Assembly (NCBI GenBank): GCA_038062935.1
Contig: JBBTWG010000023.1
Coordinates: 1-39,283, forward strand
Direction of reading: 5' to 3'
Source: JBBTWG01 sp038062935
GTDB lineage: Bacteria > Patescibacteriota > Gracilibacteria > UBA1369 > UBA12463
DNA length: 39,283 nt
Positions within the stretch are counted from its first letter, which is position 1; each line of letters opens with the position of its first letter. Below the pieces are notes generated by a model. That model was not told the origin of the DNA. It saw only the letters and a list, made by a program, of their open reading frames with translations, and searched no databases. The position numbers were made by a program, and so were the translations under genes. Shown in pieces: positions 23,802 to 31,523 of the stretch.

Positions 23802-24353
23802 TTAATTCATCTCTGCCTCTTCCAATGTGCAAATCCGACGATTGTGGTCGATGAGCGTTTCTTCATGGCGCGTGAGCGTGCCGCCCTGAAGTGCATCCAT
23901 CTGATCGCGTTTTTTGATAATGGTCACTACTTCATCCATCATGGTCCAGAGATTGTTTTGCATATCGCGCGTTTCTCGCTGCAAACTCAATGTTTCTTTG
24001 TGCATTTCTATTATCTCCCGCTGCATGGCCAACGATTTCAGATGCATATTTCGAAGCTCATGCTGCATTTCGATCATTTGAGTCTGCATATCTGTGACTT
24101 GTTGCTGCATGGTGCGAAGTTCCTGTTGCATGGCGCGTGATTCTTCGAGCATCGTGCGGTTTTCCTGTTGCATGGCGCGTGATTCTTCGAGCATCGTGCG
24201 GTTTTCTTTGTGCATGGCGCGTGATTCTTCGAGCATCGTGCGGTTTTCTTTGTGCATGGCGCGCAGTTCTGCAATATCCTTCTGGATTTCTGTTAGACCA
24301 TATTGGATTAATACCTCCTCAATAACTTTTCGGAGTTGATTGGCATTTGTCAT
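23802..24353 (-). CDS. Coiled-coil protein with 14-residue repeats
   Basis: A 183-aa protein that is almost entirely coiled coil. Residues about 28-70 are three copies of a 14-residue unit (RAMxxENRTMLEES), two heptads each, encoded by 42-bp direct repeats. Later residues continue with Met/Gln/Glu-rich heptads (MQTQMIEMQHELRNM). No signal peptide or membrane segment is visible. I recognise no family; it could be a structural or scaffold protein. It converges on the pilB-like gene with stops eight bases apart and lies 64 bp downstream of dprA on the same strand. Confidence 0.75.
   Translation of the reverse strand: MTNANQLRKVIEEVLIQYGLTEIQKDIAELRAMHKENRTMLEESRAMHKENRTMLEESRAMQQENRTMLEESRAMQQELRTMQQQVTDMQTQMIEMQHELRNMHLKSLAMQREIIEMHKETLSLQRETRDMQNNLWTMMDEVVTIIKKRDQMDALQGGTLTRHEETLIDHNRRICTLEEAEMN
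24126..24251. repeat. Three 42-bp tandem repeats in the coiled-coil gene
   Basis: Units at 24126-24167, 24168-24209 and 24210-24251, nearly identical apart from a few bases around CTGTTG or TTTGTG; a partial fourth begins at 24252. Unit length is a multiple of seven residues, so copy-number change keeps the heptad register. Confidence 0.9.
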
Positions 24354-24417
24354 AGAATTGGAAATTAAGGATAAAAAAATAAAAAAGAAAAAACAATACT
24401 TTGGACTTGTAGAAATT

Positions 24418-25272
24418 TCAAAATATCACGAAACCGCCGGGGACTCTTTTGATCCTTTTTTCGGATTCGAGGATGGTGAGATTTACGAGGATTTCGGTGA
24501 TATTTTTGTTCGTTTCGGCGAGGATTTGGTTGGAACTTTTTGGGTTTTCGGGTGAGAGGACTTTCAGAATGTCTTGTTGCTCCTGTGGCAGATTGAAAAA
24601 TAATTCTGGTTGTGCGGTCTCCGGCGCGAGGCCGTAGGCGTGGAGGAGATTCGCGGGGTCGAGTAGGATTGTGGCTTTTGCCTGCTGAATCAGTTCGTTG
24701 CAACCTTGCGAATTTTCGCGGTTGGTGTCGCCGGGGATGGCGAAAACTTCGCGATTATTTTCCAAGGCGAGTGTGGCGGTGATGAGCGCGCCGGAACTTT
24801 TCGGTGCTTCGACGACGATCGTGACTTTCGAAAGTCCGGCGATGATGCGATTTCGCTCGGGAAATTGGAATTTATTGCCGGGCATGCTCGGTGGATATTC
24901 GCTGAGAAATCCGCCGCCTTGTTCGATGACTTTGCGCGCTGTGGAAAATTTCCTTGGCGGGATATGATCGAATCCGTGGCCGAGGACGGCAACGGTTGGC
25001 AGGCCTTGTTCGAGCGCTTCGTGGTGTGCGACGAGATCGATGCCGTCGGCGAAACCGCTGATGATTTGGAACGGATAATCTCGGAGAAATCGCACGATGT
25101 TGCGAGTCTGTGAAGCGCCGTAGAGTGTGCTTTTGCGCGTGCCGACGATGCTGATAGAACGCTTCGTGGGGAGATTTCCCCAGAGGTAGAGCGCTTCTGG
25201 TGGCTTGTGGATGTGTCGGAGGAGCTCTGGATAGTCGGGGTCTTTGAAGGGAATGATGCGGAAGTTTTTCAT
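24418..25272 (-). CDS. dprA: DNA processing protein DprA
   Basis: Loads RecA onto incoming single-stranded DNA during natural transformation; cytoplasmic. The 284-aa product has the Rossmann-fold core of the family: SISIVGTRKSTLYG, IISGFADGIDLVAHHEAL, AVLGHGFDHIPP, FPERNRIIAGLSKVTIVVEAP with SGALITA, and NNREVFAIPGDTN. The C-terminus (residues about 225-284) is a winged-helix domain, as in full-length DprA. I use the ATG at 25272 because a -10 box ends seven bases before it; the longer frame lacks homologous sequence. With recA and the pilB-like ATPase in the window, this supports competence. Confidence 0.95.
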   Translation of the reverse strand: MKNFRIIPFKDPDYPELLRHIHKPPEALYLWGNLPTKRSISIVGTRKSTLYGASQTRNIVRFLRDYPFQIISGFADGIDLVAHHEALEQGLPTVAVLGHGFDHIPPRKFSTARKVIEQGGGFLSEYPPSMPGNKFQFPERNRIIAGLSKVTIVVEAPKSSGALITATLALENNREVFAIPGDTNRENSQGCNELIQQAKATILLDPANLLHAYGLAPETAQPELFFNLPQEQQDILKVLSPENPKSSNQILAETNKNITEILVNLTILESEKRIKRVPGGFVIF

Positions 25273-25279
25273 GTTGGCG

Positions 25280-25285
25280 ATTGTA
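25280..25285 (-). promoter_or_regulatory. -10 box of dprA, leaderless type
   Basis: Minus-strand TACAAT ends seven bases before the ATG at 25272. The -35 is weak. Confidence 0.5.
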
Positions 25286-25335
25286 CGCTCTGGACATGAA
25301 CGAAAGTTAACATTTTTATGAACTGTGTGAAGCTG

Positions 25336-25344
25336 TGCTATAAT
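25336..25344 (+). promoter_or_regulatory. Extended -10 promoter of the PurM-like gene
   Basis: TGC followed by a perfect TATAAT (25339-25344). The in-frame ATG at 25343 overlaps this box, so the true start is the ATG at 25355, with a leader of only a few bases. Confidence 0.7.
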
Positions 25345-25354
25345 GCGCTCCAGC

Positions 25355-26476
25355 ATGAAAAAAATTGAGCATGTCAACTACGATATTCTGGACAAGGCGA
25401 AAGCGGCGTTCATTGTGGCGAGTCAGCGGACGGTGAAATTTGCTGGGGCTTATGGGTTTATTCCAGAGTCGGGATTTGGGTCTAGTGCTAATGTTTTTAC
25501 TCTCGATTTGAAACCTTTTTTGAAGGCTGGTGCGGAGAGTCTTTCGGTTACTTTGCTTCCTGAGGGCTTGGGGACGAGTGATGATGCGCGGCCGGAGGAT
25601 CTTTCGACGGAAGAGGCTTTGAAATTTTGGCATAATATTGGGATCAAAACGGTGGCGGTGATGACGAATGATGCGGCGGCGAGTGGGCTCCAGACCATTT
25701 TAATTTCCCTGTACTTGCCGAGCAGTACACCGGAAATTGTTTTCAATGAAACTTTTATGAAAGGGTTTTTGGATGGGTTTGTGGCGGGATGTGAAAAAGT
25801 GGGATGTGTGTATTTTTCTGGGGAAACGCCGCAACTGAAAGGGAAAATTCTTGAAGGAAAACTCGATATCGCTGGTGCGCTTTTTGGCATCTGTCCACCG
25901 GGGAAGAAACCTATCGACTCCTCGCGACTTTCTGCTGGCGATCAGATTGTTTTTATCGAAAGTTCTGGTCCGCATGATAATGGTTTTACGACGCTGCGAA
26001 AATTGGCTGCGGATTTGCCTCAAGGGTATCGCACGAAATTGCCAGATGGACGGGACTTCTATGACGCGATGAATGCGCCGACGATTTTGTATACGCCATT
26101 TGTGCAGAATTTACTTCGAGAGAATATCGACGTGACGAACATCGAACCGATTACGGGTCACGGATGGCAGAAACTCATGAGATCAAAAAAAAACCTTCGG
26201 TATGTGATTGAGACAATGTTGCCGGTGCCGGCGATTTTTGAGTTTGTCGAAAGGCACGCGAATATTTCGAAAGAAGAGATGATGAAGATTTTCAACTATG
26301 GTGTGGGAATGGCGGTTTTCACGCCTGGTGATGGAGAAAAGATTGTGGAAATTGCGAAGAAAAATGGCTTGAATGCGGTGGTTGCGGGCGTGACGGAAGC
26401 AAGTGAGCGACGCGAAGTTTTTGTGAAACCGCTCGGAGTGACGCTGACGGATGAAGAGTTTTTGTTGAAGAAGTAG
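25355..26476 (+). CDS. PurM-like (AIR synthase-related) protein
   Basis: A 373-aa protein with the two-domain PurM fold. Family features include CVYFSGETPQLKGKI, the HDNGFTTLRKL helix start, the NAPTILYTPFVQ segment, ITGHGWQKLMRSK and FNYGVGMAVF. PurM closes the imidazole ring of AIR in purine synthesis. The usual nucleotide-binding start (GTDGVGTK) is replaced by PEGLGTSDD, and no other purine gene is present, so it may be a divergent relative with another ATP-dependent role. It is divergent from dprA. The stop codon overlaps heptamer repeat R2. Confidence 0.78.
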   Translation: MKKIEHVNYDILDKAKAAFIVASQRTVKFAGAYGFIPESGFGSSANVFTLDLKPFLKAGAESLSVTLLPEGLGTSDDARPEDLSTEEALKFWHNIGIKTVAVMTNDAAASGLQTILISLYLPSSTPEIVFNETFMKGFLDGFVAGCEKVGCVYFSGETPQLKGKILEGKLDIAGALFGICPPGKKPIDSSRLSAGDQIVFIESSGPHDNGFTTLRKLAADLPQGYRTKLPDGRDFYDAMNAPTILYTPFVQNLLRENIDVTNIEPITGHGWQKLMRSKKNLRYVIETMLPVPAIFEFVERHANISKEEMMKIFNYGVGMAVFTPGDGEKIVEIAKKNGLNAVVAGVTEASERREVFVKPLGVTLTDEEFLLKK

Positions 26477-26530
26477 GATTGAGAATTTAGGATTTAGGAT
26501 GTAGGATTGAGGAGTTAGAATTTAGCTTTT
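26475..26530. repeat. Heptamer repeat R2, copy b (eight units)
   Basis: Eight 7-nt units in a row: AGGATTG, AGAATTT, AGGATTT, AGGATGT, AGGATTG, AGGAGTT, AGAATTT, AGCTTTT. The array fills the whole space between the PurM-like stop (TAG 26474-26476, partly in the first unit) and the ABC gene start. Confidence 0.9.
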
Positions 26531-26532
26531 TT

Positions 26533-27219
26533 ATGATCCGTTTCCAGCATATTTCGAAAAAGTTTGGTGTGCGTTCTGTGCTTTCGGATGTGCATTTTGA
26601 GATTGAAGGTGAGGAATTTGTGTGCTTGATTGGGCGCAGTGGAGCTGGGAAATCGACGCTTTTGCATTTACTTCTTGGGACTCAGAAACCGGACAGTGGG
26701 AAGATTTTTGTGGATCAGTTTGAGGTGACGGGGATGAATAAAAATGAGGCGGCGAAGTATCGTCAGAAGATTGGGATTTTGTTTCAGGATCACTGTCTTT
26801 TGCCGAAGAAAACGGTTTTTGAGAATGTTGCTTTGCCTCTCGAGATGACGAAGAATCATGATTCGTATGTTCATGCGCGTGTTACGGAGACTTTGCATCT
26901 CGTGGGGATGACGGGGAAAGAGAAGCGTTTTCCGCATGAACTTTCGGGCGGAGAGAAGCAGAAAGTTTCGCTTGCGCGGGCACTGGTGGGCGCTCCGCTC
27001 CTGCTCGTGTGCGATGAACCGACGGGAGATTTGGATCCGATTGCGACACAGGAACTTTTGAAACTTTTAGTGAAAATTAATAAGGGTGGGACGACGGTGA
27101 TTTTGTCGACGCATCACAAAGGTGTGGTGGATTTACTGAAAAAACGGGTTGTTGTGCTGAAAGAAGGGAAGGTAGTGAGTGACAAAAAGGAGGCGGGGTA
27201 TGAGCTCGAGAGCCTCTAG
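26533..27219 (+). CDS. FtsE-like ABC transporter ATPase
   Basis: A 228-aa ABC ATPase of the FtsE/LolD/MacB class. Walker A is GRSGAGKSTLLHLL, the Q-loop is GILFQDHCLLPKKTVFENV, the signature is LSGGEKQKVSLARALV, Walker B is LLLVCDEPTGDLDP, and the switch His is in STHHKG. FtsE works with FtsX in cell division and wall hydrolase control, but no ftsX gene follows, so the partner is elsewhere. The ATG is three bases after heptamer repeat R2b. Its stop overlaps the stop of the convergent secreted-protein gene by four bases. Confidence 0.9.
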   Translation: MIRFQHISKKFGVRSVLSDVHFEIEGEEFVCLIGRSGAGKSTLLHLLLGTQKPDSGKIFVDQFEVTGMNKNEAAKYRQKIGILFQDHCLLPKKTVFENVALPLEMTKNHDSYVHARVTETLHLVGMTGKEKRFPHELSGGEKQKVSLARALVGAPLLLVCDEPTGDLDPIATQELLKLLVKINKGGTTVILSTHHKGVVDLLKKRVVVLKEGKVVSDKKEAGYELESL

Positions 27220-27626
27220 GATTTTGATTTTATGTACGTTCCCGTGAACGTGACGTTCATTCCGCCACATTGATTGTTATCTTTTACGGTGAGTTTTCCT
27301 GGCTTCCAGTTTACTTTTGCGTGGCAACTGTAGTCTTCTATCCCGTCGGAATAGTAAAAAACTTTCGATCTGACGGTGACATCGTGGTCGAGTTCGCCGG
27401 TATGAACATTGTCAGGATTGTATGTGCTTGTCCAATAGGCAAATCCGGAGACGTGGAATTTTTTGCCACTGATGCGCTTGAGATCGATGTATTGTCCGGT
27501 GTCTTGCTTCCCTTCCCGGATGAGGACGTAGTGACCTTCGAGGTTATCGATGGGTGACAGGGCTTGCGCTATGCCGGTGAAGATGAGGAGCGAGAGGCTG
27601 AGGGCGAGGAAGAGGTGTTTTTTCAT
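27216..27626 (-). CDS. Small secreted protein, unrecognised
   Basis: A 136-aa protein with a clean signal peptide (MKKHLFLALSLSLLIFTG, cut after AQA at about residue 22). The mature part alternates polar and aromatic residues (HYVLIREGKQDTGQYIDL, KFHVSGFAYW), suggesting a beta barrel or lipocalin-like fold. Two Cys (in YSCHAKV and NQCGGM) could form a disulfide. No family is recognised. It starts 18 bp after the tyrosine recombinase gene and is probably co-transcribed with it. Confidence 0.75.
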   Translation of the reverse strand: MKKHLFLALSLSLLIFTGIAQALSPIDNLEGHYVLIREGKQDTGQYIDLKRISGKKFHVSGFAYWTSTYNPDNVHTGELDHDVTVRSKVFYYSDGIEDYSCHAKVNWKPGKLTVKDNNQCGGMNVTFTGTYIKSKS

Positions 27627-27644
27627 TGGGAATATTGTGGAAAT

Positions 27645-28550
27645 TTAACTATGAAACTTCTCATGCACTTCTTTGAGTCTGCGATTCGTGAGATGCGTGT
27701 AGATTTGCGTGGTGGTGATGCTGGCGTGGCCGAGCATTTCTTGGACTGAGCGAATGTCGGCGCCGTTGACGAGGAGTTCTGTGGCGAAGGAATGGCGGAG
27801 GGTGTGAGCGGTGACGCGCTTGATGATGCCGGCCTTGAGAGCTGTATCACGGACGATTTTTTCGATGCTGACGGTCGTGAGGCGACGAGCTTCGCCGAGG
27901 GTTATGTCGGTGCCTTTTTTGCCGTGTTTGTGATTCAGGAATACTGGATCAAAACTGTCGAGGCGGGCGGCGAAATATTTTTCTAGATAATCGACGGCGC
28001 GCTGCGAGAGGAAGACGATGCGGGGTTTGCGGCCTTTGCCGCGGACCATGAATTCGCAGCGTTTGAGATCGACTTGTTTGCGGTTGAGATTGGCGAGTTC
28101 GCTGACGCGCAGGCCGGTGGAGTAGAGGGTTTCGAGAATAGCTCGGTCGCGCAGGCCTCGAATGTCGTCTTTTTCGGCCGCGGCGAAGAGTCTTTCGAGT
28201 TCTTCGCGCGTGAGGAATTCGACGGTTCTTCCGGGCAATTTACTGAGTTCGATTTTTTCGGGAGCGAGAGTTTCGATGTCTTGCTTGATGAGGTGCTTGA
28301 GAAAAGCGCGAAGCGCGATGATGTGATAATTTTGCGTTTTGATGGAGAGATCGCCGCGACGACTGAGATGGAGGCGGAAATCCTGGACCTGATCGAGGGT
28401 GAGTTTTTCGATTTTGAAATTTTTCCCGGCATTTTTTTCGGCCCAGTCGGCGAAACGAGTGAGGTAGTGGCGATAATTGATGATCGTGCGAGGGGACTGG
28501 TTTTTGCTGATTTCGCAGTGCTCGAGATATTTTTCGAGAAGGTTTCGCAT
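27645..28550 (-). CDS. xerD: Tyrosine recombinase, XerC/XerD type
   Basis: Chromosome-dimer resolvase acting at dif during cell division. The 301-aa product has the SAM-like N-terminal core-binding domain (YLEHCEISKNQSPRTIINYRHYL) and a complete catalytic set: Arg in STGLRVSELANL, Lys in RGKGRKPR, HxxR in HTLRHSFATELL, His in LGHASITTTQIYTH and the Tyr nucleophile within the same segment. Length is standard for Xer proteins rather than for phage integrases. CPR genomes often encode a single Xer; XerC versus XerD cannot be decided from sequence alone. A -10 box lies six bases before the ATG. Confidence 0.93.
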   Translation of the reverse strand: MRNLLEKYLEHCEISKNQSPRTIINYRHYLTRFADWAEKNAGKNFKIEKLTLDQVQDFRLHLSRRGDLSIKTQNYHIIALRAFLKHLIKQDIETLAPEKIELSKLPGRTVEFLTREELERLFAAAEKDDIRGLRDRAILETLYSTGLRVSELANLNRKQVDLKRCEFMVRGKGRKPRIVFLSQRAVDYLEKYFAARLDSFDPVFLNHKHGKKGTDITLGEARRLTTVSIEKIVRDTALKAGIIKRVTAHTLRHSFATELLVNGADIRSVQEMLGHASITTTQIYTHLTNRRLKEVHEKFHS

Positions 28551-28556
28551 GACGCT

Positions 28557-28562
28557 ATACTA
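28557..28562 (-). promoter_or_regulatory. -10 box of the xer gene, leaderless type
   Basis: Minus-strand TAGTAT (28562-28557) ends six bases before the ATG at 28550. An overlapping plus-strand TATACT lies at 28556-28561. Confidence 0.45.
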
Positions 28563-28593
28563 CGTGAAAATCCGAGGGTTTGGAACTGGTCTC

Positions 28594-28623
28594 TTGTGGC
28601 TGATCGCAACCTGTGTGTATGAT
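28594..28623 (+). promoter_or_regulatory. Promoter of the membrane protein-dGTPase pair
   Basis: TTGTGG (28594-28599), 18-nt spacer, TATGAT (28618-28623). Start near 28630, leader about 19 nt. Confidence 0.6.
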
Positions 28624-28648
28624 GCTGGTGCTTTATTTCCCTATTTCT

Positions 28649-29206
28649 ATGAAAAAACTTGATCCTTTTTATTGGTACATGATTCTGGCTCATCGGCAGC
28701 TTTTGAAGGCTCATCTTCATGCGGAAGAGAAAATTTTTGTTTTTACGAATATCAATAAACATCGAACGGCCCAGTGGATCAATCTTTTTGCTGCGGTGAT
28801 TATTTTTTTCGCGTTGAGATCGGTGCCGCGAGCGGATATGGGATCGGTGATTTCGGCACTTTTGGCTCCGGTGATGGTGATGGGTGGGGCTTGGTTTTCT
28901 CTGAGTTTTGGAGCTATTCCGGCGAGGCTTATTGATTGTTCGATGTCGGTGACGCTGTGGATGTACACGGGGTTTAAAGTGTCTCTGACGACAATGTTTC
29001 TGGCTCTGGGGTTCATTACTCCTCCGCTTTTGTGGATTGTTTTTGCGGTGATTTATTTGGCGATGGATCTCAGTTCTACGGTGTACGACACGGCTGATGG
29101 ACTGAAGGCTGGGCTAGATGAAGCAGTTTTGAAGCATTCGCGTGCGGCGCTGATTTACTATAATTCTCAGGGGATTCGAGTGGAGGATGAGAATTCTTCT
29201 TCATAA
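28649..29206 (+). CDS. Membrane protein, unrecognised
   Basis: A 185-aa protein. After a charged N-terminal 40 residues it has four hydrophobic segments: about 42-60, 68-92, 96-118 (with polar breaks) and 122-145. The C-terminal tail is soluble and acidic. No known family. The ATG at 28649 is preferred over 28613 because the promoter -10 lies at 28618-28623. The dGTPase gene begins three bases after its stop, so the two are likely co-transcribed. Confidence 0.7.
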   Translation: MKKLDPFYWYMILAHRQLLKAHLHAEEKIFVFTNINKHRTAQWINLFAAVIIFFALRSVPRADMGSVISALLAPVMVMGGAWFSLSFGAIPARLIDCSMSVTLWMYTGFKVSLTTMFLALGFITPPLLWIVFAVIYLAMDLSSTVYDTADGLKAGLDEAVLKHSRAALIYYNSQGIRVEDENSSS

Positions 29207-29209
29207 ATT

Positions 29210-30346
29210 ATGCAACTCTTTTCTCGCGAAGTTATTGAAAACCGGGAATGCGAAACTTTGGCTGCTTTTGCTGTGAAGAGTGGGCAGTCGCAGGGGCGTA
29301 TGTATGCGACTTCAGTGGATTCCTATCGCACGTGCTTCCAGCGGGATCGGGATCGAATTATTCATTCGAAGGCTTTTCGCAGACTTCAGGCGAAGACACA
29401 AGTTTTTGTTTCTTCAGAAGGGGATCATTATCGCAATCGCATGATTCATTCGGTGGAATGTGCGCAGATTAGTCGTGGACTGTGTCGGACTTTTGGCCTG
29501 AATGAAGACCTTGGTGAGGCAATTGCGTTGGCGCATGATCTCGGACACACGCCTTTTGGACATGCTGGTGAGGCGGCGATGAATGAGATTTTGCAAGGCT
29601 TTGATTTGCATTTTGAACACAATGAACAAAGCTTGCGAGTTGTCGAAAAATTGGAAAAAATTTCTCCAGATTTCGAGGGATTGAATCTCACAAAAGAAGT
29701 TTTGGATGGGATGCTCAAGCATCACACGCCTTTTGATCGACCGAAAATGAAATTTGTTTACTCGGCACATCTGGAAGGGCAGGTTGTGGATTTGGGCGAC
29801 GAGATCGCCTACATGAGCGCGGATATCGATGATGGACTCCGGTCAGAAGTTTTTTCTTTTGAAGATTTGCGCGGTGTGCCTCTGATGCGCGAGATTCTGG
29901 AACGCGTGTCGCATGGCTATGACCTGGGAATATTTGATGAGACGCTTCGAGCGAGAGTTTCAAATGCTTTGATGCGTGCGATGGTGGAAGATGTGTCTAC
30001 TGAATCGCAAAAACGGCTTTTGGAAAATAAGATTTTGACGCTGGAGGATGTTCAAAAATATCCTGCGGTTTTAATTTCTTTCAGTCCGGATTTTCGAATT
30101 GCACTTGATTTGGTTCGGAAATTTTTACTGGAAAATTTTTATCATAGTCCGAGGGTGAAGGCGCAGACCGATCATGGACAATCTATTATTCGCGATCTTT
30201 TTTCGGCTTTTTTGAAAGATCCTTCAAAGTTGCCGGAGCGGGCACGAGTGATGATGGCAGACGGTGAACGAATAGAAGTCGTGGTGAAAGACTATGTTGC
30301 TGGAATGACGGATACTTTTGCGGAGAGGATGTGGTCGGAGATGTGA
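29210..30346 (+). CDS. dgt: Deoxyguanosinetriphosphate triphosphohydrolase-like protein
   Basis: HD-superfamily enzyme that hydrolyses dGTP or other dNTPs to the nucleoside and triphosphate, adjusting dNTP pools. The 378-aa product carries the opening RDRDRIIHSKAFRRLQAKTQVF, the HD metal site (HSVECAQISRG, ALAHDLGHTPFGHAGE), HHTPFD and DLGDEIAYMSADIDDGL, which is the conserved acidic helix. It belongs to the shorter dGTPase-like subfamily rather than E. coli Dgt. nrdR, controlling ribonucleotide reductase, lies immediately downstream, giving a small dNTP-homeostasis cluster. Confidence 0.94.
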   Translation: MQLFSREVIENRECETLAAFAVKSGQSQGRMYATSVDSYRTCFQRDRDRIIHSKAFRRLQAKTQVFVSSEGDHYRNRMIHSVECAQISRGLCRTFGLNEDLGEAIALAHDLGHTPFGHAGEAAMNEILQGFDLHFEHNEQSLRVVEKLEKISPDFEGLNLTKEVLDGMLKHHTPFDRPKMKFVYSAHLEGQVVDLGDEIAYMSADIDDGLRSEVFSFEDLRGVPLMREILERVSHGYDLGIFDETLRARVSNALMRAMVEDVSTESQKRLLENKILTLEDVQKYPAVLISFSPDFRIALDLVRKFLLENFYHSPRVKAQTDHGQSIIRDLFSAFLKDPSKLPERARVMMADGERIEVVVKDYVAGMTDTFAERMWSEM

Positions 30347-30413
30347 AACGCTTTTTCCCGGAAATATCTTTTTTATTCTAGCGCCTCTGTCTTCAATTAG
30401 TGCACTCAACCGG

Positions 30414-30442
30414 TTCAAAAATATTAATTTCTTTGCTAGAGT
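30414..30442 (+). promoter_or_regulatory. nrdR promoter
   Basis: TTCAAA (30414-30419), 17-nt spacer, extended -10 TGC-TAGAGT (30434-30442). The ATG is eight bases after the -10, so the message is leaderless or nearly so. Confidence 0.6.
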
Positions 30443-30450
30443 ATGCGCGT

Positions 30451-30897
30451 ATGCATTGTCCGAAATGTTCCAATAAGGATACGAGTGTTCTCGATTCTCG
30501 TGTGACACATGAGGGGAAATCGATTCGGCGGCGGCGGGAATGTGATGCTTGTCATGCTCGGTTTACGACTTTTGAGCGGGTGGAAATGAGTGCTTTCATT
30601 GTGGTGAAGCGCGATAATTCTCGGGAGTCGTATAGTCGAGAAAAGGTGGAACGTGGGATTTGGCGGGCGTGTGAGAAACGCGCGATTGGGAAGGATCAGA
30701 TTGATCGTATGATGAATGAGCTCGAGGAAGAATGGTCACGCCTCGGGAAAGAGGTTCCGAGTCAGGCGATCGGAGAGGCAATTATGGAGCGACTGCGCAA
30801 AATCGATGATGTGGCGTATATCCGTTTTGCTTCGGTGTATCGACAATTTCGAGATATTGAAACGTTCAAAAAAGAGCTGCAGAAGCTTCTGGATTAG
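30451..30897 (+). CDS. nrdR: Transcriptional repressor NrdR
   Basis: ATP/dATP-sensing repressor of ribonucleotide reductase genes. The 148-aa product has the N-terminal zinc ribbon (Cys at 3, 6, 31, 34), the RRRRECDACHARFTTFERVE hinge and the ATP-cone domain (VVKRDNSRESYSREKVERGI through VYRQFRDI). Length and motif order match the family closely. The frame extends to 30400, but the zinc ribbon starts at the ATG at 30451, right after an extended -10 box. Its stop overlaps that of the convergent gene by four bases. Confidence 0.97.
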   Translation: MHCPKCSNKDTSVLDSRVTHEGKSIRRRRECDACHARFTTFERVEMSAFIVVKRDNSRESYSREKVERGIWRACEKRAIGKDQIDRMMNELEEEWSRLGKEVPSQAIGEAIMERLRKIDDVAYIRFASVYRQFRDIETFKKELQKLLD

Positions 30898-31394
30898 CGC
30901 TTGTTCGCTGCGGTTTTTGCGGAACAGATGTCAATTTCCTTGATTTCTTTCCATATGCCTTCGGATTTCTGATGAAATGCCAGGGTTGCCTTTGGCTCCT
31001 CTCCGAGAATACGACATTCAATAATTGCTCTTTCTGTTTCTTGTCCCAAGACTTCCAAGACTTTGTCTTTTCTTTCTTTTATGTCTTTAAAATTGCCGAG
31101 TATGCCCCCCACTGCGCCTTCACAACGCTTGCACATATCATCTATGATTCCTCTCTCTTTCAAGGAATTCATTATCACTGTTTGGTCGAGAACTTCTTGA
31201 TCCTTCTTTATCCACAGAGCGAGACTTACTGCTCCGAGTGCGGCTGCCGCGAAAAGTCCTACCCATGTTCTAATGCTTCTGTTGACCTGAGCCTTTCTCT
31301 GTTTCTCGCTCGCTCTTCGCAAGATAGTAAGACCATCCTCGACTGATATTCTTGGATGCGTCCCGTCTCCATCGCTTGGTGTTCTTATTCTCAT
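30894..31394 (-). CDS. Single-pass membrane protein, unrecognised
   Basis: A 166-aa protein with one membrane helix at about 44-62 (TWVGLFAAAALGAVSLALWI). A basic N-terminal region precedes it, and a helical, charged domain follows (about 70-166) with two Cys in DDMCKRCEG. The topology suggests a soluble C-terminal domain anchored to the membrane. No family recognised. A TATCTC seven bases upstream of the ATG could be a leaderless -10 box. Confidence 0.65.
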   Translation of the reverse strand: MRIRTPSDGDGTHPRISVEDGLTILRRASEKQRKAQVNRSIRTWVGLFAAAALGAVSLALWIKKDQEVLDQTVIMNSLKERGIIDDMCKRCEGAVGGILGNFKDIKERKDKVLEVLGQETERAIIECRILGEEPKATLAFHQKSEGIWKEIKEIDICSAKTAANKR

Positions 31395-31440
31395 AGAATT
31401 TGAGATACTTTTTTAAAAAGGGTCTGATTATCCACCTTAC

Positions 31441-31470
31441 TTGACAAAATGTCAAATTTTGATGTATAAT
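31441..31470 (+). promoter_or_regulatory. Consensus promoter with palindrome before the L,D-transpeptidase gene
   Basis: TTGACA (31441-31446), 18-nt spacer, TATAAT (31465-31470), both perfect. The -35 box is half of the perfect palindrome TTGACA-AAA-TGTCAA (31441-31455), so a repressor bound there would cover it. Leader about 47 nt. Confidence 0.8.
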
Positions 31471-31523
31471 GAAGTCGGTTTCGATGCTTTTGAAGCCAAA
31501 AATAAAAATTAAAACACAGAAAT

